DNA of 64,000 nucleotides from Gnetum montanum (lineage: Eukaryota; Streptophyta; Gnetopsida; Gnetales; Gnetaceae): the NCBI GenBank assembly GCA_015680685.1, contig MNCI01006929.1:215605-279604 (forward strand), written 5' to 3'. The number at the start of each line of letters is the position of its first letter. The first letter of the stretch is position 1. Positions 24,533 through 34,659 of this stretch are shown piece after piece. The notes beneath the pieces were generated by a model. The model saw only the letters and a list, made by a program, of their open reading frames with translations, was not told where the DNA came from and ran no database searches. Position numbers and translations under genes: made by a program.

Positions 24533-25347
24533 GTTGTGGCCAACCTTGCCCATGCTATCGCATAGCACCATGATCAACAAAACTATCCTGTAAAATCATA
24601 TACCATTTCACCAACCAATGTTAACATGCGAGAATGTGGACTCACATGCGATAGGGTGAACCAATGTGTAGGGAGGTGAACCAATATGCAGGAAGGTGGA
24701 CTGACCTGTAGGAATGTGGATTGACCTACAGGGAGGTGAAACATCACTAGCAAGCAGCTATAAAGCATAGGATTATAGAAAAAGCATGGATTAGTCTCCC
24801 AAGGAGGAGGCGAGTGAGGGCCTCCTTAACAAATCAGGATCTCTTCCCGAACAACTACATCTCTCCATTAAGGTGCATGCAGATGGGCAAGGGGATCTCT
24901 AGGGGCTGAGAAACTAGTAGACAATGATTTTTTTCTCTTTCTCTCTTCTCCTATTTTTCTTAGAATGACAATAGCACAACTAATGCATGCAAACGACAAT
25001 CGTGATAAGTGGGTTCTACAATCCTATTTCTTGTTCTTGAAAATGGACCAACAATAATCAACAATGGTAGAGCTGTGTGGATGATAGTCAATAATCTCAG
25101 CAGGAAACCAAGAGGCAATGGTTTTCTTTTCCCTTTTCATGGTAGACCCATGATGGCAACAAACATAGGACTAGAGACAACAATGCATCTACGAGCACAT
25201 GACAGTAGGATCTAGCAGCTCACATACACACACACTCTCTCTCTCTACTATGATGTTGTAGCAATTGATAGCAGTAATTGCAATCATGGGTTCTACAGTT
25301 TTGTTCTATTTTTGGTAGGTGGTGCATCGATAGTAGGGTTCTTCAAA
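24533..25347 (+). repeat. Direct repeat copy B, overlaps the 3' end of the receptor gene
   Basis: About 815 bp, homologous to copy A. The homology stops at about 25347, where the unique receptor-gene sequence begins. The receptor stop codon (25293-25295) is therefore 55 bp inside the repeat. Confidence 0.85.
24626..24745 (+). repeat. 20-bp minisatellite, 6 units
   Basis: Six 20-bp units, one more than in copy A, with a shared final unit (ctacagggaggtgaaacatc). Confidence 0.85.
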
Positions 25348-28300
25348 CACCGATAGTAGGGTGCATTGATAGCCGTCACCGCCGTTAACTCCGCTGGCGA
25401 CGGCGGCCTCACTCTCCTTTTCTTGCGGTTGGTTGGGCTGCGTTGTTGTTTGATCATACTCTGAACCAGGTAAGTGACGAAGCTCTTGATCCGCGTCGAA
25501 AGCGGGCCCTGCGGCTTCTCCACGGCATCGTCGTTGTGGTATGTGTAAATGAGTTTGCCGAAGAAAACGAGCAGCGCCATTACCGAGGCTGTGCCGGTTA
25601 TGAGATATAGTCCCCAGAAACTGCTCATGCTCAGGCGTTTGGAATCCACTTGGGCGCCTCCGCCCGTGCAGGCCGTATTGTTGAACCATTTGCGCTGGAT
25701 TCGCTCCATTTCTGGGCTCTCTGAGAGCTCCAGCACCGCCTTCGACATATCTGATACCAGCGGCGATCCTCGTTCAAAGGCCTGCACTAACCAACAAATA
25801 TTACGGTAATTGATACGTTTGGTTTCTTCTTACGTTCACGTTGACATTTGTAAATACCATCGCTATTTAACAGTTGTGGGAGAGCTGATAGTTTGGAATT
25901 TGCATTAGTGTTACTTACGAAACCGAGGCCACCTGTTCTGTAAATGGGATCTACGGTGGTGAAGCCGCTGTACTTGGACAAGAAAAGTCGAATGTAGGGA
26001 ATCTCGTCAAAGATGGCGGCCACCTCGTGACTCCTGAGAGCGTCGGCGTACTGCTCCGGGGTCTCGTATTCTCTGAGCCTCTCCCTGGGGATTTTGAGCT
26101 GCTGTACTAGAAAATCTGCCACAAAAGAGCCAGTCAGGTAGCCCACGTTCTTGCCGTTTGATATCAGAGACTGCACGTTGGGCACCATCGGCTTTATCTG
26201 TTGCACTGTTAGTATCGATGTTAAGCTCGCTGTGTAGCTCGAGTTCAGAATCAGCGCCACGAATAACCATATTAGTAACACCGCCTTGGCCAGACTGCTC
26301 ACAACCTTTTCCCCTGAACAGAAGCCACAAAACACGGCCCATGTTAATGTTTTGGGATATCGGATGTTGCAGAAAGAATTCGGTGGCCGGGTAAGGTGGC
26401 TAGTGGTACTCACTATGTGCAAAGACCAACGTCGAGAAGGAAAACCTGAACAGGTCAGGAAAACGAGAAGGAATCTATCAGTTAATAAATCTTAAACTTT
26501 AAAATAATAGTCAAAGAAAGTAGGAAACCGAATCTTCATTCAAGAACTTATCTGGACTTCGGAAAAAAAAAAGTATAAAAGAAGCCCATCCTGCGAGAAG
26601 AATGTGAGAATTTGTAACATACACTCACTAGACGAGACTGTTGGAAATGAGTTTTGTTGAATATTGAATGCTTGTCGGGCATGTGGATTGTGGACTCACC
26701 AGAGCAGTGTGACAACTTGCTTGCTGGGCTTTCCTCGGAAGACGGTGTTGCGTCTGTGCTGCAGTACCCACACTACGAAGCCGGTAAACACAAAGAAACC
26801 GGCTGTGGCGGCCCACATTGCTGGAGTAAACGGTCTCATGAACGCCCACGCGTTGCCAGAGTCGTCCTGCTCCACAGGCGCCACCATTATTAGACCTAAC
26901 TCATAATAAGGCTGCGTGAAGTCCACGTAGTTGCTCCGGTTCGCCAGTATGGTGAAATCTCCCACTGCAGCTTCTACGTTCTGTTTCTCGACCCGCAAAA
27001 TACAGACGCTCACTTTTTTCAGCTTAAAACCCAATTCACAGAAAAGCCCAAATACCAAAGATGATCTTAATGGTAAGACTCGAAACATGGAAACCAGAAA
27101 TAAGTCAAGTAACCATGGATTCTGCCGTCAGTCACCTTGTGGTGAACCATCTGGACGATTCCGTCGTAGCTGGGAGTGTGTTTGCCGTTGCCTTGGGCGA
27201 CGAACTCATACTGCAATGAATACGGTAGCCGCTGCCGCACAGCATTGAAGACGTCAATGACGAACCCGCCTGTGATCGAAAAATTATCAGTCCCACTAGA
27301 CGACGCATTCTCCGCAGTTATAAACTCCCGGAACCCGAACTTCACCGGCACAGCAATCCTCATCTTCTTCCCCAAAGTTGGCGGAACCCACCCGCGCGGC
27401 GTTAAATGCGACCTTCCCGGCCACAAAATCGCATCCAGACCTCCGCCATAGCTACCGGAATCCTTCCCTAAGCCTCCCTGAGATTTCCAGAAGCCGACAC
27501 GCTGGTACCCAGTACCCACAATGTTGAGAATCTCGTACTTCGAATCCACCAGCTCGCCGTCGTCGATCCGGACCCATCCGCTGACGCCCCGGAAATTCGT
27601 TTCCGCCAGCCGGCGCCGGAGTTCATTGCCGTTCTGTAAAACCGGGACGTCGCCGTCGCCGGAGAACCGGAATTTCCGGTCCGACATCCGCGATAGTGCG
27701 CGGGCGAGCATGGAGACGGCGTCGTAGGCGTAGCAGGCGAAAACGTTGAGCTCGGCTTTGTCCTTGGGGTTCTCGGCTTGGAACCGTGCGCTCCACCGGC
27801 GGAAAAATTGCGGGTCCGGGGAAACCAAGGAGCGCGTGGCGAGGACCCCTTGCATGTTCTTGAGTTCGAACCGGTCGAGCTCGAGGGCGAAGCCGTCGGT
27901 GACGATCCAAGCGAAGTCGGCGACCATCATGCCTACAGCTTTGGCTTGGGCGAAGAGCCGTAGTCCCAGCGTTGACATCATGTGAACGATGAAGACGCGC
28001 GTCTGCATGGCGTTGAGTTTGTAGAGCTCTCTGCGGATGAAGTCGTCGCCGGCGGTCACCGGGATCTCCAAGCGGTGCTGGATATCGGAACCGACGGCGT
28101 GGAGGGCCTCGTTCAGGTTACTGAGCATGCCGTTGCCGTAGTCGTTGTCGCTGTGGATTACGACCACATTCCGCCAGCCGAAGTACGAGACTAGGTCCGC
28201 CAGCACCTTTGCCTGCACCGCGTCGCTGTGTGCAACCCGTTAAAAAAATGGGTACCTGCAAATTGGTATTGCAGCTCGGTTTACTTGGCAGTACTTAAAA

Positions 28301-28918
28301 TTTGAATTTCTGCTTCTTGTTATACGAAATTCAAGACAAACATGATTTTGGGCATTTCTGCTCTTACCTGCGCGCCCAGAGCAGCGGGTCGGTGGCGGAG
28401 TAAGTTATCATGGAGACGTGCGAGGCGTTGCAGAGCTCCGCCACAAACCACGCCTCTTGCGAGGTCTGCGGTCCGAGTATGGCCACCACCTGTTCCTTCT
28501 GAATTAATCCCAGCGCTGAACAGAAAGCCAGTTCGTTAATCCAAATCACGTTAGAAGCCCAGGGATAAACCGTAACCGCTGATACAATTTGGTGATGATA
28601 TTGGATTCATGGGAGAATGGACCAAATTTGGGCACACAGAGACCGAATAGAATTGACTGTAATACCTGCGATCCCGGCGCGCACGGTGTCTCCTGCGGAG
28701 TGATTGAAGTGGAGAGCGAGGCGAGTGAAGGGTCCGAGAAGGCCCTGGTTATTGGCATCTTGCGCGGCCAGTTCCAGTGCCGATTGCGCCGTTCTGCCGT
28801 ACCAGTCATCGTCCGTAATGACACCCACATGGATGGCGGTAATTGTGTTCTCGGCTTTTCCCACAGTTAACAGCAGCAGAAGCCAAATTCCGATCCAAAT
28901 GCTCTGTACTGTGGCCAT
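25293..28918 (-). CDS. GLR: Glutamate receptor-like channel (plant GLR), 7 exons, intact
   Basis: Plant homologue of animal ionotropic glutamate receptors: a ligand-gated, calcium-permeable cation channel of cell membranes. Exons: 28918-28666, 28515-28368, 28225-27136, 26980-26700, 26445-26414, 26313-25919, 25781-25293. All introns are GT-AG, 100-254 bp, and the phases join to one 895-residue frame. Residues 1-22 are a signal peptide (WIGIWLLLLLTVGKA). The amino-terminal ligand-binding-like domain follows (QVVAILGPQTSQEA; ADLVSYFGWRNVVVIHSDN). S1 has AAVGDFTILANRSNYVDFTQ with the conserved Arg. M1 is WAATAGFFVFTGFVVWVL, the pore/M2 region ends FSFSTLVFAH, M3 has LNSSYTASLTSIL, S2 has EVAAIFDEIPYIRLFLS, and M4 is FWGLYLITGTASVMALLVFF. 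Exon 5 is only 32 bp. The last 17 codons derive from repeat copy B. The exact GLR clade is not assignable by eye. Confidence 0.95.
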
Positions 28919-28944
28919 TGCAATGCAGAGTCAGAATTGTCGCC

Positions 28945-29335
28945 CAGTATCCCGCGAATTTCGCTTGGATTTCCAGATTTTGGTTCCTGGTTTCTGGTTT
29001 CAACATTTTGGGCCAGAGGCTTTTTATGTTTGAATATTCAATTGGTGACTTCTGCAAAGGGTCCGGTCAAAAAATAATCCGCCCTCCGAACCACAGTATC
29101 CCGACAATTTCGCTTGGATTTTCAGACTTTGGTTTCTGACCTCTGGTAAAGGCTTTTTATGTTTGAATATTAGACTTCTGCAAAGGGTCCGGTCAAAAAA
29201 TAATCCGCCCCTCCGAAGCACAGTATCCCGACAATTTCGCATGGATTTTCAGATTTTGGTTTCTGGCCTCTGGTAGAGGCTTTTTATGTTTGAATATTAG
29301 ACTTCTGCGCAAAGGGTCCGGTCAAAAAATAATAA
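28945..29335 (-). promoter_or_regulatory. GLR promoter: about three tandem units, each with W-box and TATA-like motif
   Basis: Units start at cagtatcccg at 28945, 29094 and 29221 (149, 127 and about 115 bp). On the gene strand each has a W-box core TTGACC (plus-strand ggtcaa at 29065, 29191 and 29320) and, about 35-40 bp closer to the gene, CATAAAAAG (plus-strand ctttttatg at 29020, 29153 and 29280). WRKY factors are known to bind TTGAC[C/T]. The nearest TATA-like motif is about 100 bp before the start codon, a plausible distance. Promoter function is inferred from position and motifs only. Confidence 0.55.
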
Positions 29336-29370
29336 GCCGCTCATTTTCTCAGCCTATAGCTGACCTTTCA

Positions 29371-29590
29371 AGCGTCTAAGTTCCTCGTCTTCTTAGTCGT
29401 TGTGGAATAGTATTTTAACGTCGTCCCCATTTGAAAGAGGGTTTTTAAGCGTCTAAATTCAGGAATTTACTTCTTAGTCGTCGTGGAATAGTATTTTAAC
29501 GTCGTCCCATCTGAAAAAGGTTTTTCAAGCGTCTAAATTCCTCGTCGTTGTGGAATAGTATTTTAACGTCGTCCCCATCCGAAACAGGGT
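29371..29590. repeat. Second tandem array upstream of GLR, about 3 units
   Basis: Units of about 77, 80 and 62 bp start at agcgtctaa (29371, 29448 and 29528) and share gtggaatagtattttaacg and tcgtccccat. A diverged single copy lies near 30435-30490, and a further copy of part of the first array lies near 29690-29755 (ctttttatg at 29738). Confidence 0.75.
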
Positions 29591-30738
29591 TTAGTCGATA
29601 TGTTGACTATGTTTTAATCTTCCATGACTTTCCACGGCCTATTGCTTACTTCGACTGTCATCATATTCTTTCGTGAACATGATTGGATTTAAAGATTTTG
29701 GCTTCTGGTCTCTGATTTTCACATTTTCGGCCAGAGGCTTTTTATGTTTGAATATTACATTGTTTTCAAACATTGTTCGAACACTTCTCCTGGAAGGGCC
29801 CCCTTAACAAAACTAATACATGGTTCATTTCTCATTCTTTGAATCATACTTTTTAAGGTCCGCTAGAAATCACCGATATGTGGATGAGTTCCTGGATCAG
29901 AAATTTTACAGACCCAAATTGAATTGGCAGGACTTTTATAATAAATTTTATTTTTAGAAAGATTTAAGTATTATTTTTGCCACTTTTAAATATTGTAGAT
30001 TGAGAAATCTATGATTAAGGGCAAGATCTCAAAAAAGTAACATTGAAGTGGATTTAAAATTGGATCGAATATTTGATCTAATGAATAGTACTATATTTTT
30101 ATTGAGTTTTTAAAAGTTTAATATATTGTATATTGATAATTCTGATGCCAGTAAAAGATTAAAATTTTTATATTTAATTTTCTATTCTAATTGAGCCCTT
30201 ATATACAAAAGATGAAAAATGTCATTACTAACATGAGTGCATATAAGTGCTCTCTTTTGTAAATATTGACAATTTTAAACTTGATTTTTACACCGATCCA
30301 TTTATATAAAGGGTTCTTAATTTAGCTGTCTGATATAATTTTTCAAATTATGTTAAATATAACTTACCCTGATTTACCAATTTATTGTGATTTTGCTTTG
30401 GATGTAGATAGCCTCACCAACTAACCTTGTCTAAATTCCTCATCTTGTTGGTCATTGTTGTTGAGCAGTATTTTCACGTTGTCCCCATGTGGAAGAGGTT
30501 TTTATCAATATCTTCAATGACTTTTCCATGGCCCATTGCTTACTTGGACTGTCATAATATTCTAACCTAAACCCTAAAATTTTTAGAACCCCAAAAATTT
30601 TTAAAATTTCTAGAACCCAAAAATTTTTACTATCACTTTAAATAATATTAGAGGTATTTTCCAACAAGATATCTTATGAATTGGATCGAACAAGCGATTT
30701 CTTTTCAATGTGGCCTGGTGGAATTCTATTACCTCTTA
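29591..30738. other. AT-rich intergenic sequence upstream of GLR
   Basis: Apart from diverged copies of the promoter-proximal repeats (29690-29755 and 30435-30560), nothing is recognisable. The last five bases before E2 (cctag, 30739-30743) are one side of its target-site duplication. Confidence 0.5.
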
Positions 30739-30743
30739 CCTAG

Positions 30744-31666
30744 TGATGAGCAGCAAGGTACCCTTACACCCAACCATATAAATCACAAAGCGTTCACGCA
30801 CGATCCGGTTGAATTCTATTAACCTTATCGTTTTTGGTACCCTAGTCTTCTAGGAAGTGAATCGTGCCTTAAGTTCAATCGTTGTCTTCCCAATTACACT
30901 TGTGATGTACACTAGTATGGTTAAGTGTAATTGAGGCATCTAATTTTTATCATTTTGTATTTTTATGGTTTGATGTTCGAATGGAGATAAAAGTGATTGG
31001 ATTGACTAATTTAAACTAACTAATTAACTAGCATTTATCTAGTTTTAACATAAGCATCTAGTTCCACTTTTCGTACATGTCTTGAACCCACGCATTTGCT
31101 GCTGGGCAACCAAGCGCTACATTACTGGGTGTACCAAGTAATAACTCTACTAGGATTACCAAGCAAATATGTGTTATGCTCAAAGCAGTCATACTTATGT
31201 GTTTAATCTACCTTGCTTAATTACTTCATTAACTTAATTATTGGAAACATTTAATAAATAATTGAAAGCATTAAATAAATAATTGAAAACATTAAATGCA
31301 TAAACAAAATATTTAATCTATCCAAAGTTCTACAAGATTTATTAGAAAGCTCGTCTTTATTGTTGTACACACTATCGTGCTTAGGTACAACACTGCTCAA
31401 ATAAAGATCCATACACTCAATGGCTCCTACTACGAGCACTCAGGAGGAAAATTCTAACTTTCAAATGGAAAAAATGCAAGAGCTTTGCTACAACTACTAT
31501 CTCTCATGCCATAAATACAACTATTAGGCATGTATTTATAGCCAAAAATAGACACTGTGTTGATGGGGCCTAATCAACACATGATACGGTGCATCGACTA
31601 GGCCGAGTCAATGAGGTTGCGTTGATAAGGCTTCGTTGATGTAGCCAACCAAACTAGGACTCATCA
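30744..31666 (-). repeat. E2 3' LTR
   Basis: 923 bp, beginning tgatgagcagc on the plus-strand listing and ending gactcatca next to the PPT side. Confidence 0.9.
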
Positions 31667-31686
31667 TATCCCCATGATTGAATGAA
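31667..31686 (-). promoter_or_regulatory. E2 polypurine tract
   Basis: On the minus strand cattcaatcatggggata precedes the 3' LTR. It resembles the internal motif at 36814-36838. Confidence 0.65.
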
Positions 31687-31902
31687 AACTTGTCCTCAAG
31701 TTCTTTTACAAAATTGGAAAGGTATGGGATTATTGATTGACTTTTCTGAAACAAAACAAACTAATTGACTTGACAAAAAAATGGACTACTCGAGTGTATA
31801 GATCAATACATTACAAAAAATGATGGTGTTCAGGACACCATAACAAAAATCTTCAAAACTAGATAGTGTATTCCTTGATGGCATGAAGTTAGGTGGAGAA
31901 GA

Positions 31903-34659
31903 TTAAACGATCCTAGGCGGTGATGGCTCTTAAGGTTCCAAGGGACCTTCACTGGCTTCACGCACGGGCGATGGTTGAGGTGGCTGCAACTATCTAGCTA
32001 TTGCTACAACTTCTGGTGGAAGGCAGAAAGCATCTAGTAGTGTTTTCAATTTCTCCTCCTTGCTTTTGGGATTATGCATTATCCATGTAGCATCATTGAT
32101 GTGGGTTGGAACGGGCACATCCTAGGGACACAAGATTGTTGGAAACAACTCCTTTGCATTGATGAACCAGGCAGCAAACTATTTGCATTCAATGTTGAAC
32201 GCCTTGACTATGTCCTTCAGCTCTTGATAGTCATTCATCTATTTGGCTAGGTTCTCAATAGTTGATTGTTGGTTAGTGAACCATGCTCTGAGAACTTCAA
32301 TTTTAGCATTTGCAATCTCAAGCTTCTACTTAGTGTCTTTGTGTTGCTTGAACTCAGCTTGGTACAATAAATATGAGCTAGCCACTTATTTTTCTAACTC
32401 TGACCACGATCATCCAATAATTAACATTGTTAGATTTGCATATTGGAAATTAGCCAACTCTATATGGTATATTATCTTTTCTATTTGCAACTCCTTTAAG
32501 TGGATCTCTACTTTGTTGTAGGCATTGATTTCATCAATAATGGATTGCCAAACTTCTCTTCCTTGTTGGAGTTGCTAGAGGGCTTCATTCATTTTCGCCT
32601 TTGTCATTTGAATGTATTTTTTGTTAACTTACTTCTGCAAGGCAACCTGGTCTCTGTAGTGATTCATCACTTTTTCAAACTTGAGGGCCTTATTGTTCCA
32701 GGTAGTGATTTTGATGGTAGACTTCCAGCATAAGACATGCACTTTTTCCATTAATAGATTTCGATTTTCTATGGCCAATCTCCTTAATTCAGTGTTCACC
32801 CTAGCAAGATACTCCTGTTGTTGATGAATAAATTCTTGCATTTGGTCCTTCTGAGAATCAGCATTTCATAGGTGATGATTTTGTGCTAAGTTCTTCTAAA
32901 TTGAGTACGTTTTTGCTTCAGCTATGGATTGGTTAATGATGGTTGTTACTGCCTCCTCCTCAACCTTCTAGAATTATTCCTAAAGCTGGTTGAGAGCTTC
33001 ATCTCTAGTTACTATTGTCCTAAGGATCACAAGATCAGCAAGTCGGGCACATAGTCCGACAACCTCCGTGACCAAGTGTTGATTTTGTTCTTGAGCTATT
33101 TCGAGTTGCCTCTCCAAAATGATGCATTTGCTCCTTGCATTTAGCAACTCCGGCTGGGTTGTAGTGATGTCTTGTAGAAAATCAAAGATGTCTAGAGTTG
33201 GTTGCCAAATTCCCACTAGTTGTTCCAACAACTCTTCATGCTAGGCCACATTTAACTTTTCATTGACTGTGCCTACGGACATCTACACTTCTTGGAGTGT
33301 AGATACATTTGTTATAGACACCATAGGTGCATTTAGTACTTCAACGACATAGTCAGTAACCACTTCAGCCACTATTTCCTACCCTTGGTGTTGCATCACC
33401 AAGATAGTTACATCTTCTTCTTCCTCCAAATGCATTGAGAAGGTGGTGGCATTCCCAGAGATTTTTGGCAAGAAATGGTGTTGAGATAGTAACATCGTCA
33501 ACTCCCAAGCACTAGCATCTAACCTTGTAAGCAACTGCATTCATTGGGCAAAGAAAATTGGTCCACCCCTCTCCATTTAGCTAATTGTTCATGCCACCTC
33601 ATTAAGGTGACTCATTGGTGATCAATATATAAATGGATCTGTCCCACTTATTCTTGCATGTTGCTCTTGTTCACTCAAGAGCTATTCTAGAATTTTGTGC
33701 AAGCACTCTATGGCTATGTGGACCTCCAATGTTGTTTCTTGAGTTGGTGGTGGTGGTGGTTGCTCCTCTTCTTAAGTTGTTTTTGGCATCTTTTCCTTCA
33801 TGATTTTAGACCATGATGCCAACAGAGCATGCCTAATTGTATCATTGGAGTAGCGAACGATACCTATCCTTTTGTAGATTTTTTAGATGAGGCATGGAAA
33901 GTGTAGGGTTTTTCTTCCATGTCCATTTTCTTTGAAGCACTTCTCGATCTTTAAGTAGATTAGTTGTGGAAGGTTGATAGAAAATTTCCCACTTAGAGTA
34001 GTGCATGCTTAGGTGGAGAAGGCAGTCACCTTACTTGGCCTCACTGTTGGATTGAGGTGATTGACCACAATTTTGAAATAGATCCACTCTACTAGTGTGA
34101 GTGCACTGTACTCCTTACAGTTAACCTCGTAGCATCACTAGGTCCATTTCTTCTTAGCCTTAGGATTACCTTTCATAGATATCTCTGCCAACTATGTCCC
34201 AATGTTACGTAACCCTAGTGCCTATGTAACAGCTTCTACTACGTAGGACACTTGAATGTCCTTAATTTTGACAATGGACCCTAGCCTTTGATTACTCTAA
34301 AATAGATATGTCTTTTCCATGTACCATTCTCCATTGGATGTGATTATTGGTTACATGGGAGAGGTTTGTAGTTGAGTCTTAACATATACTAGAACTTTTT
34401 CAAGGAATGGCTTGAAGTTGATCTCCTGAAGAACTGATCATTGAAGTTCTTGGGACTTGATGATGTCAAGACAATCTTGAGTCAAAGTGACTTCAAGCCT
34501 TGGTGTAGGTCCAAGCACTTCTCCTCACTGCAATTGTTCAATAGTTACTTCTTCTTCTAGAATTTGTCAGAAAAATTCTATTTCAAGCTCCTCATGAAGA
34601 GGTCCTATTGCATGGGTTGCTTCTCCCATGGTTGAGAGGGTTCTCCTTCCTATAGGCAT
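31903..34659 (-). pseudogene. E2 ORF3: 918-codon third frame, coiled-coil rich, 35 stops, no frameshift
   Basis: The frame starts MPIGRRTLSTMGEA at 34659 and ends at TAA 31903-31905: exactly 919 codons, interrupted by 35 in-frame stops (17 TAG, 9 TGA, 9 TAA) with no net indel. The N-terminal third has VEWIYFKIVVNHLNPTV, GKFSINLPQLIYLKIEKCF and LHFPCLI, a pattern like the plant domain annotated as 'putative plant transposon protein'; that assignment is from memory. A proline run (EEEQPPPPPTQE) follows. The middle is rich in Gln, Leu and Glu with heptad-like stretches (RQLEIAQEQNQHL; NTELRRLAIENRNLL). The C-terminus carries WFINAKELFPTIL and VPVPTHINDATWIMH, conserved in E4. Function is unknown; its position corresponds to the third, env-like ORF reported for Athila elements, but no membrane segment is seen. 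Confidence 0.75.

Noticed and set aside
26007-28194. Several plus-strand and alternative-frame open frames over the GLR exons
   Set aside because: Shadows of GC-rich coding exons; the spliced minus-strand frame explains the region completely.
31903-34659. Stop-codon recoding as the explanation for ORF3 interruptions
   Set aside because: All three stop codons occur, and gag and pol of the same element are equally interrupted, so decay is the simpler reading.
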